Below the pieces are notes generated by a model. It did not search any database. It was not told the DNA's origin and worked only from the letters and a program-made list of their open reading frames with translations. From NCBI RefSeq assembly GCF_000280055.1, contig NZ_ALAB01000039.1, positions 181,649-245,648 on the forward strand: a DNA stretch of 64,000 nt, written 5' to 3'. A program made the position numbers and the translations under genes. Each line of letters starts with the position of its first letter. Position 1 is the stretch's first letter. This DNA is from Alishewanella aestuarii B11. Its GTDB lineage: Bacteria > Pseudomonadota > Gammaproteobacteria > Enterobacterales > Alteromonadaceae. Below are positions 9,058 to 17,587 of this stretch, piece after piece.

Positions 9058-9130
9058 GGTATCGCCGTGAGGGCGGTGTGACACCGCGCCATCATTTTGC
9101 ACGGCGGTAACAGGGGTTCGAATCCCCTAG
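9058..9130 (+). pseudogene. Decayed tRNA-Glu copy, 5' portion, interrupted by an IS
   Basis: The 3' half (about 9100-9130) still reads CACGGCGGTAAC followed by the exact tRNA-Glu T-arm and ends at CTAG. The 5' half is scrambled: the anticodon stem is partly recognisable (GACACCGC at about 9080-9087), but the acceptor and D-arm are lost. The missing 3' acceptor end continues after the IS at 10814 (CTAGGGGGCGCCA, with A to G in the acceptor). Removing the IS and one CTAG restores a continuous tRNA-Glu 3' end with CCA. Confidence 0.85.
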
Positions 9131-10817
9131 AGCACCATATAGTTTAAAAACTAAGCAGCCATGGCCATGCTAATATGTAAATTGGTGATGGCTGCTGTGC
9201 GGTTGAGATCATATTCGTTTAATCTTAATCCAATGTATCTTGCCCTGTGTTTTTTCCGGTTACAAATAGATGCAAGTGCATGTTCTACTTTGGTTCTTTC
9301 CCTTGCTTGAGCACGACCTTCTGGTGTCTCAACGAACCTTCTTAGACCTTGTAACATCTCTTCATTGACATGTAATGTTAGTGTTTTGCCTGTTTTTGAA
9401 TCTGTGCATTGTGGTTTCAACGCACATTTATCACAGCGCTCTTTACCAAATCGAATCTGAGTCGGCGTTGCACGACTAAATCCGGCACTATGCCCTGCGG
9501 GACAGACCGCACGGCGGTTAAGTAAATCTATTTCAAACTCCTTTTTACTGAACTTCCCTTTATTGGTCGACGTCCAGGGTTTAGCTATTACCTTATGACC
9601 AAGATGAAACAATTCCACTGTCCACGACGCGGCTAGATAACCACGGTCAATGCTGAGCTCCTTAACTTCTCCCACCTTTAGTACCTTAGGTTTGAGCCAT
9701 TCTGCCGCTTTATGTTCCGGTTCATTAGCTGGCCGCACACAAGTGGCAAGTATCAGCTTCGTGTCTATATCAACGGCTATATGCTGTTTAAAACCATTGA
9801 TTGTTCGGGAGCTGGACTTTTTACCATGTCGCATTGCTCCATCATGAAGCGATATAAGTCTGTCTTCTGCAACACCTTGCTTTATCCTGCTTCCACCATC
9901 AGGATCGGGCTCAATATTTTGAGATAGCACCGTGTCCAGCAAGGTCAAACAGGCTTGGAGCTCCTTATGCTCGGACACCAAGGGAGCCTGTGTACTAAGC
10001 CACTGCTGAAGCTGTAACACATCCTTGAGTAAGGTATTGATAGCGTTCTGTTTCTCCGCTGCAACTGACCAGTCAATGTCCAGCGCCGCTTTTATACTAC
10101 TTTTCCCGACCAATTGTGTGCCGGCTTCAAGCTGGATTTGCTCTTCTGTCGTCATGCGGATCTTTGCTGCGCAACTGACCAAGAGTTCTAATGCGTGGCC
10201 CACCAGATTGAAGGTATCTTCAACACGCCCTGCGCCTTGTAATGGCGCGGAATCAAGGGCAATCCGAAGTTGTGTGTGACCAAAGCCCCCAAATTCTCTG
10301 GCGATATTCACCGTATGCTCTAATAGCACTTCATCCATATTGTGCCTGACCAGACGATGCCGGAAATCACACAATGTTCCTTGAGAAAAAGGGGCGATTT
10401 CATCATCAAGTGAGAGACAATTAAGAACCATGCGCCATCGCACATCAAACATGGCTTCAAGCGTGGCTGCCGCATCGGATTTTTGTTCATAACACTGCAG
10501 CAATGAGGCCATCGCAAGTAATGCCGCAGGCACAGGAGGTTTACCGATCGGATGGTCAGCATACAAGGTTAGCAATTGTTGCTCCATTTGAGCGTCAAAA
10601 ATTCGATGGCGCTGCTCACGAAGAAACACAAATAATTTGCCGGAGTTCTTAAGTTTAGAGCAGATAAACTTCTCTTTTTTTGACAGTTCTACCGGGCAAT
10701 CCCACTGACGTGATGAGGACATAATCAAATACTCTGAATGAAACAATTTGCGCATTTGATCATAGAGACGTTACAAAGTCGATCCCTGTATAATTTTTAA
10801 ACTGATCGGTGTTCTAG
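9127..10817 (-). mobile_element. IS1182-like insertion sequence (element 9131-10813) with CTAG target duplication
   Basis: The element is about 1683 bp. The ends are imperfect inverted repeats: 9131-9153 (starting AGCACCATATAGTTTAAAAA) and the complement of 10791-10813 (starting AACACCGATCAGTTTAAAAA), matching at 17 of 23 positions. The flanks are CTAG at 9127-9130 and 10814-10817, a palindromic 4-bp duplication. The only gene is the transposase on the minus strand. The insertion falls in the T-stem/acceptor junction of a degenerate tRNA-Glu copy. Confidence 0.85.
9151..10755 (-). CDS. IS1182-family transposase
   Basis: This 534-residue transposase fills the IS. The N-terminal DUF772-type region has GKPPVPAALLAMASLLQ and FDVRWRMVLNC (about 72-130). 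The DDE region shows LRIALDSAPLQGAG (about 182-195, first Asp), LSIDRGYLAAS (about 365-375, second Asp) and a C-terminal RTKVEHALASICNRK with the Glu (about 488-502). A Cys cluster (CPAGH..., CDKCALKPQC, about 414-446) is the usual IS1182 zinc-like motif. The frame is intact, so it may be active. The start is taken as ATG at 10755; an internal Met12 (MSSSRQW) is an alternative. Confidence 0.92.
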   Translation of the reverse strand: MRKLFHSEYLIMSSSRQWDCPVELSKKEKFICSKLKNSGKLFVFLREQRHRIFDAQMEQQLLTLYADHPIGKPPVPAALLAMASLLQCYEQKSDAAATLEAMFDVRWRMVLNCLSLDDEIAPFSQGTLCDFRHRLVRHNMDEVLLEHTVNIAREFGGFGHTQLRIALDSAPLQGAGRVEDTFNLVGHALELLVSCAAKIRMTTEEQIQLEAGTQLVGKSSIKAALDIDWSVAAEKQNAINTLLKDVLQLQQWLSTQAPLVSEHKELQACLTLLDTVLSQNIEPDPDGGSRIKQGVAEDRLISLHDGAMRHGKKSSSRTINGFKQHIAVDIDTKLILATCVRPANEPEHKAAEWLKPKVLKVGEVKELSIDRGYLAASWTVELFHLGHKVIAKPWTSTNKGKFSKKEFEIDLLNRRAVCPAGHSAGFSRATPTQIRFGKERCDKCALKPQCTDSKTGKTLTLHVNEEMLQGLRRFVETPEGRAQARERTKVEHALASICNRKKHRARYIGLRLNEYDLNRTAAITNLHISMAMAA

Positions 10818-10830
10818 GGGGCGCCATATT
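10814..10830 (+). pseudogene. 3' remainder of the IS-split tRNA-Glu relic
   Basis: CTAGGGGGCGCCA matches the tRNA-Glu 3' end (CTAGGGGACGCCA) with one substitution. It joins the 9058-9130 relic when the IS is removed. Confidence 0.75.
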
Positions 10831-10906
10831 AATTTCTCGCATTAGGACACCGCGCTGTCCAATTTCCACGGCATTAACAGATGTTGGAATCCCCTAGGGG
10901 ACGCCA
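10831..10906 (+). pseudogene. Second decayed tRNA-Glu copy
   Basis: The segment contains AGGACACCGC, CCACGGC and AACAG, and ends with an exact GGAATCCCCTAGGGGACGCCA-type 3' end at 10906. The acceptor 5' strand, D-arm and much of the anticodon stem no longer match and cannot pair. A third, fainter echo (CACGACACCGCGCC) appears at about 10959-10973. Confidence 0.75.
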
Positions 10907-10984
10907 TTTTACTTTTCGCTATTTTATTTTTGCCTTCTTATCTTCTTACCATCTTGCATCACGACACCGCGCCTGCGCTGTTAA

Positions 10985-11008
10985 AGTGCGCCTGGATATC
11001 GGCGCACT
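10985..11008 (-). terminator. Hairpin downstream of tesA
   Basis: Perfect 8-bp arms AGTGCGCC (10985-10992) and GGCGCACT (11001-11008) with an 8-nt loop lie just after the tesA stop (11016). Only a short T stretch follows on the minus strand, so it is a weak intrinsic terminator. Confidence 0.5.
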
Positions 11009-11015
11009 GTTCAAT

Positions 11016-11600
11016 TTACTCTGCTAACTGCTGCACTAAGGGCAACATCAGGTCCCGGATCAAAGGCTGTGCCTGAGCGTTCGGGTGGATGCCATCCGGC
11101 ATCATCAATTCCGGTCGGATCGCGATTTCATCCATAAAAAATGGCCACAGCGGTATCTGATGTGCTGCGGCAAGTTGTGGATAAATATCGGTAAAGCGCG
11201 CAACATAGCGTGGTCCGTAGTTTGGTGGGATCCGTATTTGCATTAACAGGGGCTGGGCATTATGCTGTTTTACCAGTTCAATCATTTGTTGCAGATTATT
11301 TGCGATTAATTGTGGGTCAAATCCACGCAGGCCATCATTGCCGCCAAGCTCAATTAATACCCAGCGAGGCTGATGTTGTTGCAGTAATGCCGGTAAGCGG
11401 GCCAGACCACCACCGGTGGTTTCGCCACTGATGCTGGCGTTAACCAGTTGTACCGGACTTTTGGCGGCCAGCAGGGCAGGCCAGCCTTCATGCTCTTGCA
11501 AGCCATAGGCAGCACTTAGGCTATCTCCCATAATCAGCAGTTTATCGGCGGCAGCAGACCAACTTATTAAACAAAACAAGATAACGAAGATAATGCGCAT
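11016..11600 (-). CDS. tesA: Periplasmic acyl-CoA thioesterase / arylesterase / lysophospholipase L1 (TesA)
   Basis: This 194-residue SGNH-family esterase has a signal peptide (hydrophobic residues 2-17, cleavage near SAAA). Block I is GDSLSAAYG (about 25-33, catalytic Ser), block III is GGNDGLRG (about 88-95) and block V is DGIHPNAQA (about 167-175, catalytic Asp and His). It hydrolyses acyl-thioesters and esters in the periplasm. As in E. coli it is divergent from ybbA. Here the two ATG codons overlap within one CATG at 11598-11601, leaving no intergenic space, so each promoter must lie inside the other gene or the starts must differ. Confidence 0.92.
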   Translation of the reverse strand: MRIIFVILFCLISWSAAADKLLIMGDSLSAAYGLQEHEGWPALLAAKSPVQLVNASISGETTGGGLARLPALLQQHQPRWVLIELGGNDGLRGFDPQLIANNLQQMIELVKQHNAQPLLMQIRIPPNYGPRYVARFTDIYPQLAAAHQIPLWPFFMDEIAIRPELMMPDGIHPNAQAQPLIRDLMLPLVQQLAE

Positions 11601-12288
11601 GACGACAACACCTGAAATTCATATTAAAGCCAGTCACCTGGCTAAACGGGTCAACCTGAATGAAGGATCACTGACTATCCTGCATGATATCAGCCTGACA
11701 ATCAATCGTGGGGAGTCGGTGGCCATAGTAGGGGCGTCCGGCTCCGGTAAATCGACGTTATTAAGCTTACTCGCCGGTTTAGATCTACCCACTAGCGGTG
11801 AAGTTCAATTGGCGGGGCATCCACTGCATCAACTATCAGAAGATCAACGCGCCGGGGTACGCGCCAGTCAGGTCGGTTTTGTATTTCAGTCGTTTTTACT
11901 GTTACCGGCACTAACGGCGTTGGAGAACGTCACCTTGCCTGCGGAATTAGCCGGCGATCGCCGTGCCCGCTCCCGCGGTCTGGAGTTGTTACAGTTAGTC
12001 GGGCTGAGTGAGCGGGCTGATTTTTATCCATCACAACTCTCGGGTGGCGAACAACAGCGGGTGGCTATTGCCCGGGCTTTTATTACCCGCCCGGCAATTT
12101 TATTTGCTGATGAACCGTCCGCCAATCTGGATGCAGTGACCGGCCAAAGGATCGAAGACTTGTTGTTCGAGTTAAATGAGCAGCAGGGTACCACCCTGGT
12201 ATTGGTCACACATAGCGAAGCGCTGGCAAAACGCTGTCAGCGACAACTAAAAATGCAGGCCGGCCGCTTTGTCCAAGAGGAGCAATAA
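11593..12288 (+). CDS. ybbA: ABC transporter ATPase (YbbA-like)
   Basis: This 231-residue ABC ATPase has Walker [10 protein letters not shown] (about 52-60), Q-loop FQSFLL, signature LSGGEQQRV (about 146-154) and Walker [13 protein letters not shown], with a late HSE switch histidine. It belongs to the LolD/MacB-like group that pairs with FtsX-type permeases. The next gene is such a permease, as in E. coli ybbA-ybbP next to tesA. The substrate is unknown; lipoprotein or envelope-related work is inferred from the class. ATG 11593 and ATG 11599 are both possible, and the second overlaps the tesA start codon. Confidence 0.9.
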   Translation: MRMTTTPEIHIKASHLAKRVNLNEGSLTILHDISLTINRGESVAIVGASGSGKSTLLSLLAGLDLPTSGEVQLAGHPLHQLSEDQRAGVRASQVGFVFQSFLLLPALTALENVTLPAELAGDRRARSRGLELLQLVGLSERADFYPSQLSGGEQQRVAIARAFITRPAILFADEPSANLDAVTGQRIEDLLFELNEQQGTTLVLVTHSEALAKRCQRQLKMQAGRFVQEEQ

Positions 12289-12289
12289 G

Positions 12290-14776
12290 ATGGCGACTGC
12301 TATTGCCTGGCGTCTGTTCTGGCGCGAACTGAAACGCGGCGAACTCTGGGTTATCGCCTTTGCACTCTTTCTGGCGGTCTTCTCCGTGGTGAGTTTAAGC
12401 GGCATTACGCAAAGCGTTAAATCAGCGCTGGAGCAGCGCAGTGCCCACTTTATCGCCGCCGATCGGGTGTTAGCTTCCAGCCAGCCTTTTGACCCACGCA
12501 TTATCGCTCTGGCAAAAGATACGGGCTTGGGCGTGGCGCAACAAATGCAATTTGATTCCATGCTGTTTAGTAGCAGTCAGATGCAGCTGGCAACTATCAA
12601 GGCGGTAAGTGGTGACTATCCACTGCGCGGGGAGTTGATCCTGCATCGCTCGCAAAGTGTTACGACCGGCCCTGTGGCTGAGCTAAACCCGGGCGAGCTC
12701 TATCTGGAAGCCCGCTTATTTGATTTATTGCAGGTAGCGCTGGGCGAGCAGCTGGAGCTTGGGAATAGCCGTTTAACGGTGGCGGGTGTCATTGTTAATG
12801 AGCCGGATGCGCCGCTCAGTGTGTTCGGTGGTAATCCGCGGGTGCTGATGCATTTGGCTGATGTGGCAGCCACTGAGATAGTGCAGCCCGGCAGCCGTAT
12901 TGGCTATCGCTATCTGTTTGCAGGTACGAATAGTCAGCTCGAGCGGTTTCAGCAAGAGGTTAGCCCATTGCTGACGGTGCATCAACGCTGGCGGGATCGC
13001 GATGAGCAATCGGCGCTTGGCAGCGCCCTGGATCGGGCCGAGCGTTTTTTATTACTTGCCGGTTTACTGGGCATAGTGCTGGCGGCCTGTGCGGCGGCGG
13101 TTGCCGCCGGTCGTTATAGCCAGCGCCATGCTCAGGCGGTGGCCATTATTAAGGCGCTGGGAGCGACAACAGCCCAGGTACGACTGATTTACTTTAGTCA
13201 TCTAATCCTGGTGGTGCTCTTTAGCCTGCTGTTAGGTTTGGGCGCTGGTCAACTGGTTTTACTGGCTGTTGAGCAGGGGATCCGTTTTTATATCGGTGAT
13301 TTTAGACCAGAATTCAGTTTCCGGCCGCTATGGCTGGGGGCTCTGACCTGTATCGCTTGTGCGCTACTGTTTGCGGCCCGGCCACTGTGGCGCTTAACGG
13401 TGACACCGGCGATCCAGGTGCTAAAACAACCGCTGGCGCCGCTGACTATCGATAAGTTACAGCTGGTTACCGGTGCTGTCGCGGTTTATGGCCTGATGTG
13501 GCTGTTCGCTGCCGACTGGTTTATCAGTCTGGGCTTGTTTCTGATCTGCGCGGTCTTTGTGGCGGTACTGCTCGGTATTGCTGTGTTGATGGTGAAAGCG
13601 GCCAAACCAGTCGCCGCTGGCCAAAGTAGCGCCGGTAAGTTGGCGCTGGCCAATTTGCGGCGCCGACTGTGGGCCAATAGCTTCCAACTGATTACCTTTA
13701 CGCTGGCATTATTCTTAGCTTTGTTATTGTATTTTGTACGCGCAGAGTTAATTGGCCAGTGGCAACAGCAGATCCCGCCCGGTGCACCAAACCATTTTCT
13801 GGTTAATCTGAGCGAGACGCAGCGTACTGAGCTGTCTGAATTCGCGGCCGAGCATCAGTTGCAAACTGAAACCTTTTACCCCGTAGTGCGGGGCCGGCTG
13901 GTGCAGCTGAATGAACAAGTGTTTCGCGAGGAAGCCACCAAGGATGATCGCAGCCAGCAGCGCACCGGTATCGGCCGCGAACTGAATCTGACCTGGCTGG
14001 AGCAGTTACCTCCGGCCAATAAAGTGATCGCCGGCCAGTGGTTTAGCCAGCAGGCTAAGGCAGAGGTGTCGGTAGAGTCGGAGCTGTCGGAGCGCTTGGG
14101 ACTGAAACTGGGTGATACCCTGCATTTTTCCATTGGCGGCCAGCCAATCCGTGCTGAAGTGACCAGTATCCGTCAGGTCGACTGGAATAGCTTACAACCG
14201 AATTTCTATATGATTCTAAGCCCTGATCTGCTGGCCGGTTTTCCAGCTAGCTATATCACGGCGTTCTATCTGGAGCCGGAGCGCTATACCGTAATCAATC
14301 AGTTATCACGGCTGATGCCAACGGTTACCGTGATCAGTGTTGAAGCCATTATCCGTCAAGTGCAGGATATTATTGCCCAGGTCACCCTGGCGTTAAGCTT
14401 TATCCTGATTATTATTGGTTTATCGGCAATATTGGTATTGGTCGCTCAGGTGCAGGCTACGCTGGAACAACGCGAGCAGGAGCTGGCTATTTTGCGCACG
14501 CTGGGTGCCCGTTATACCTTTTTGCGCAATGCGTTGCTGCTGGAGTTCACCTTTCTCGGCGCCTTGGCGGGTATCCTGGCGACGGTGCTGGCAGAAATCT
14601 TATTATTGACCTTACAACAGCGATTGTTTGATCTGCCGTTTAGTCCGCACTATGCGCTGTGGTGGCTGGGGCCGGTGAGCGGCGCTATTCTGGTGTCATT
14701 ACTGGGTTGGTGGCAATTGCGTAAATTGTTAAATATTCCCGGCGCCGTCTTGATCCGACGGGTGATTCAAAGTTGA
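12290..14776 (+). CDS. ybbP: FtsX-type ABC transporter permease (YbbP-like)
   Basis: This 828-residue inner-membrane permease has one N-terminal membrane segment (about 18-40), a large periplasmic domain, FtsX domains with membrane bundles at about 255-375 and 700-815, and further central segments (about 390-440, 465-485). The length and duplicated FtsX layout fit YbbP. ATG 12290 is chosen because GAGGAG lies eight bases before it inside the 3' end of ybbA; an upstream in-frame TTG at 12269 has no such site. It forms a transporter with YbbA. The cargo is not known from sequence. Confidence 0.9.
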   Translation: MATAIAWRLFWRELKRGELWVIAFALFLAVFSVVSLSGITQSVKSALEQRSAHFIAADRVLASSQPFDPRIIALAKDTGLGVAQQMQFDSMLFSSSQMQLATIKAVSGDYPLRGELILHRSQSVTTGPVAELNPGELYLEARLFDLLQVALGEQLELGNSRLTVAGVIVNEPDAPLSVFGGNPRVLMHLADVAATEIVQPGSRIGYRYLFAGTNSQLERFQQEVSPLLTVHQRWRDRDEQSALGSALDRAERFLLLAGLLGIVLAACAAAVAAGRYSQRHAQAVAIIKALGATTAQVRLIYFSHLILVVLFSLLLGLGAGQLVLLAVEQGIRFYIGDFRPEFSFRPLWLGALTCIACALLFAARPLWRLTVTPAIQVLKQPLAPLTIDKLQLVTGAVAVYGLMWLFAADWFISLGLFLICAVFVAVLLGIAVLMVKAAKPVAAGQSSAGKLALANLRRRLWANSFQLITFTLALFLALLLYFVRAELIGQWQQQIPPGAPNHFLVNLSETQRTELSEFAAEHQLQTETFYPVVRGRLVQLNEQVFREEATKDDRSQQRTGIGRELNLTWLEQLPPANKVIAGQWFSQQAKAEVSVESELSERLGLKLGDTLHFSIGGQPIRAEVTSIRQVDWNSLQPNFYMILSPDLLAGFPASYITAFYLEPERYTVINQLSRLMPTVTVISVEAIIRQVQDIIAQVTLALSFILIIIGLSAILVLVAQVQATLEQREQELAILRTLGARYTFLRNALLLEFTFLGALAGILATVLAEILLLTLQQRLFDLPFSPHYALWWLGPVSGAILVSLLGWWQLRKLLNIPGAVLIRRVIQS

Positions 14777-14784
14777 TAACAGCA

Positions 14785-14805
14785 CGCCCGGCACAGAGCC
14801 GGGCG
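14785..14805. terminator. Hairpin between convergent ybbP and yfcH
   Basis: Arms CGCCCGGC (14785-14792) and GCCGGGCG (14798-14805) flank a 5-nt loop. There is no long T tract; it may act for both convergent genes. Confidence 0.55.
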
Positions 14806-14839
14806 CTGCATATCGTTTTGGCTGTAAAGCGGTATTAAC

Positions 14840-15721
14840 TCAAAGCGCCAGGGCGTTAAGTGCCTGCGACAACTGTGGATAGCGAAACTGAAAGCCGGCC
14901 TCGAGCAAGCGTTTTGGCACGACCCGTTGGCCGTACAGCAAGATATCCGACATTTCCCCAAACAACAGTTTTAGCACAGCTGCTGGCATCGGCAGCAGCG
15001 CCGGGCGGTGCAGACGTTTTGCCAGCTCGGCACTAAATACCGCATTGGTCACTGGCTTGGGAGCAACGGCGTTAACTGGGCCGCTCAGATTGTCGTTATG
15101 CAGAATAAAATCAATTAACGCCACCATATCATCCAGATGGATCCACGACATATATTGCTCACCAGGGCCAATTTTGCCACCTAACCCCAGCTTAAAGGGC
15201 GGTAACATTTTCTGCAGCGCGCCACCTTTTGCCGCTAATACTACACCTGTTCTGAGCAGGCATACCCGGGTCTGCGGGCTACTGGCTTGCATCGCCAAAT
15301 TTTCCCAGCGGGCACAGATGTCATGGCTAAACTCCGGGAAAAACGCCTGATAGTCTTCGTCGATTTCCTGCTCACCCTGACGGCCGTAAAAGCCAACAGC
15401 GGAGCCGCTGATCAATAATTTCGGGGCATGGCTTACCGAGTTGAGCGCCTGCACCAGTTGTTCAGTCAGTTGCCAGCGGCTATCACAGATCCGGCTTTTC
15501 TGCGCGGCAGACCATCTTTTATCGGCAATGGGTTCGCCGGCCAGATTAACAATGGCATCAATCTGGTTCAGATCAATATCGGAGAGCTGTTGGCGATAGC
15601 GTACCTGCTCGGTGTCAGTGCGCGCGGTACGGCTTAGTATTGTCAGCTGATGCTGAGCTTGCCAGTGCTTAACTAAGGCACTGCCGATCAGACCGGTGCC
15701 GCCGGTAATTAGGATCCGCAT
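14840..15721 (-). CDS. yfcH: TIGR01777-type NAD-dependent epimerase (YfcH-like)
   Basis: This 293-residue extended-SDR protein opens with MRILITGGTGLIGSAL, a glycine-rich dinucleotide-binding motif, followed by AIVNLAGEPI and a C-terminal DUF1731 region (YGQRVVPKRLLEAGFQFRYP). It resembles E. coli YfcH, whose substrate is not defined. ATG 15721 is preferred over an upstream in-frame ATG at 15805 because AGGAGG lies eight bases before it and the Rossmann motif starts at residue 3. folX lies just upstream on the same strand, the same pairing as in E. coli. Confidence 0.9.
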   Translation of the reverse strand: MRILITGGTGLIGSALVKHWQAQHQLTILSRTARTDTEQVRYRQQLSDIDLNQIDAIVNLAGEPIADKRWSAAQKSRICDSRWQLTEQLVQALNSVSHAPKLLISGSAVGFYGRQGEQEIDEDYQAFFPEFSHDICARWENLAMQASSPQTRVCLLRTGVVLAAKGGALQKMLPPFKLGLGGKIGPGEQYMSWIHLDDMVALIDFILHNDNLSGPVNAVAPKPVTNAVFSAELAKRLHRPALLPMPAAVLKLLFGEMSDILLYGQRVVPKRLLEAGFQFRYPQLSQALNALAL

Positions 15722-15842
15722 CGTCAAGCCTCCTGTCGGTTCAAGTGGTGCAGCATCTGAATAGTGTAGCCGCTGTGGGCTGGATATGACAGCTGCCGGC
15801 CACACGCCGTCAAACGAGGCGTTGTGACGCGGCGCTCCTAGC

Positions 15843-16208
15843 TTATGCCTTGTTGACGGAAAGCGTCAGCGATACCGAGTCAGCAAAACGTAGCGCATGA
15901 GGTTTATCAACCTCGACTTCGGCAAAGATCACGCTGCTATGGGCACTGGCCAGCGCCAGCACTTCGGCAGTGAGTTTTTCCAGCAGATAAAAGCGGTTGG
16001 ATTCAACCAGATTGATAATTTGTTTGGTAATAGTCCGATAATTCAGAGCATTATCCATTTGATCGCTACTGGCTGCGGCATCAGCATGATACTGGATCCG
16101 CACATTGACGACGACGTCCTGTTTATTCTTAATCTCATCATCGTTAATGCCAATATAGGTGCGTAGCCGCAGATTTTTAATACGAATGGTGGCTGGATTA
16201 AGCGCCAT
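15843..16208 (-). CDS. folX: Dihydroneopterin triphosphate 2'-epimerase (FolX)
   Basis: This 121-residue protein has the FolB/FolX tunnelling fold: [15 protein letters not shown] at the start, an NYRTITKQI central motif and [20 protein letters not shown] at the end. Adjacency to yfcH and the overall sequence favour FolX, the epimerase that forms dihydromonapterin triphosphate, over the aldolase FolB. The preceding AAGGAAG supports ATG 16208. It probably forms an operon with yfcH across a 121-bp spacer. Confidence 0.88.
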   Translation of the reverse strand: MALNPATIRIKNLRLRTYIGINDDEIKNKQDVVVNVRIQYHADAAASSDQMDNALNYRTITKQIINLVESNRFYLLEKLTAEVLALASAHSSVIFAEVEVDKPHALRFADSVSLTLSVNKA

Positions 16209-16266
16209 AACAACTTCCTTTAGTTAATTTACAGAGCTTTACGTACGGCTCGCGCTTTTCGATCAG

Positions 16267-17586
16267 CTAGCTGTCTGCTGGAAAGCTCAGGGTAAAGGCG
16301 GCCCCACCAAGCGGACTTTCGCCGACATTAATCATGCCGGAATAGGAATTTACCAGCTCGGCAACAATCGACAGCCCTACACCATGCCCCTCTTTATAAG
16401 TATCCAGCCGGATCCCGCGCTGAAACAGCTCTTTTCGACGCTCTGGCGCAATACCCGGGCCATCGTCTTCAATGGTCAGGCTAAAAGGCTGTTGCTGCAC
16501 CGTCAGTTTAACCTGGCGCCGACAAGCTTTACAGGCGTTATCAAGCAGGTTGCCCAACATTTCCATTAAATCTGTTTCATCACCCCGAAAAAAAGAGCTT
16601 GGCTCACATTGGATATCGATCTGACAGTCTTTGTCACGATAGATTTTACGCAGTGCATTACTGACTTTATCTGCCAGCGGTAACACCGGTGTTTGTTTTT
16701 TCCAGATATCCTGTCCCGAGCTGCTGGCTTTTTTTAGTTGGTGCTCGATCATGGCGGTGATGCGATCGATTTGCTCTTTTAATTCCGGCTGTTGCGCCAA
16801 CGGCGAGGTGCGCAGCACAGCAACCGGCGTTTTTAGCGCATGCGCCAGATCACTTAAATGGTTACGGTAACGCTGTTTTTGCCGGTTCTGGTTGGCTAGC
16901 AGCAGGTTAAGATCTTCCTTTATACCGCGAAGTTCTGAGGGGTAGTTGCCGGTTAGATGATCCTGACACCCTTTTTCCAGTTGCCGGATCTCGAAATCCA
17001 GCCGGGTTAGCGGTCGTGTCGTCCAATAGTAGGCCAGAATACTGAGCAGCGATAAACCTGCGCCAATACCGATAAACCATTTTAGCAAGGTGTTACGAAA
17101 ACTGATGTGAGGTGCCAGCAGCAGCTGTTCATCCTGCACAATATGAATAGCCAGCGGCTTGGCGCTGTCTCCGGTGTCAAACAAAAAGGCAATGCTCAGG
17201 ATCTGATATTTCTGTTGCTGTTGCTCTGAGGTATAAAAAATATGCTGGCCCGGAACCAGTTCGATGACCGGTAATTCAAAATCCTGATTCAGCGAAGAAT
17301 CTGACTGCCATAATAGCATCTGCTCTTCGCTGACATAAGCGGTCAAGCCCGAGTCTGGCCGGTAAAAATCCGGTGCCAGGGTGTTGTTATTGAGCTCAAT
17401 TTTACCGTTAATCAGGTTAAGTTCTGACAAAATGGAGTACATATGCACTTCCATTTTTTGCTCAGCGTTGGTCAACAGTTGCCGATAGAAGGCTTGCTCA
17501 ATGGCCAGAAAAGAACTCGGCAGTAACAACAGCAACAAGACAGCACTGACCAGGCCCTGGCGTAACTTTAGCGGTAATACCAGCAT
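16267..17586 (-). CDS. PhoQ-like sensor histidine kinase
   Basis: This 439-residue membrane kinase has TM1 at about 8-28, a periplasmic sensor loop and TM2 (WFIGIGAGLSLLSILAYYW, about 170-190). A short HAMP-like linker follows, then the H-box LAHALKTP (about 249-256), N-box LLDNACKAC and G-boxes DDGPGIAPE and GHGVGLSIV. ATG 17586 begins one base after the response-regulator stop; an upstream in-frame start at 17637 would overlap that gene by 50 bp. It is the third gene of a PepSY-regulator-kinase operon and should sense an envelope signal such as cations or cationic peptides (inferred from PhoQ likeness). Confidence 0.88.
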   Translation of the reverse strand: MLVLPLKLRQGLVSAVLLLLLLPSSFLAIEQAFYRQLLTNAEQKMEVHMYSILSELNLINGKIELNNNTLAPDFYRPDSGLTAYVSEEQMLLWQSDSSLNQDFELPVIELVPGQHIFYTSEQQQQKYQILSIAFLFDTGDSAKPLAIHIVQDEQLLLAPHISFRNTLLKWFIGIGAGLSLLSILAYYWTTRPLTRLDFEIRQLEKGCQDHLTGNYPSELRGIKEDLNLLLANQNRQKQRYRNHLSDLAHALKTPVAVLRTSPLAQQPELKEQIDRITAMIEHQLKKASSSGQDIWKKQTPVLPLADKVSNALRKIYRDKDCQIDIQCEPSSFFRGDETDLMEMLGNLLDNACKACRRQVKLTVQQQPFSLTIEDDGPGIAPERRKELFQRGIRLDTYKEGHGVGLSIVAELVNSYSGMINVGESPLGGAAFTLSFPADS

Positions 17587-17587
17587 G

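Noticed and set aside
10959..10973. Third tRNA-Glu relic
   Set aside because: Only CACGACACCGCGCC remains, too short to call as a separate feature; kept as a remark in the second relic's entry.
12269..12289. TTG start for ybbP seven codons upstream
   Set aside because: The GAGGAG ribosome site lies inside this extension and is correctly spaced for ATG 12290.
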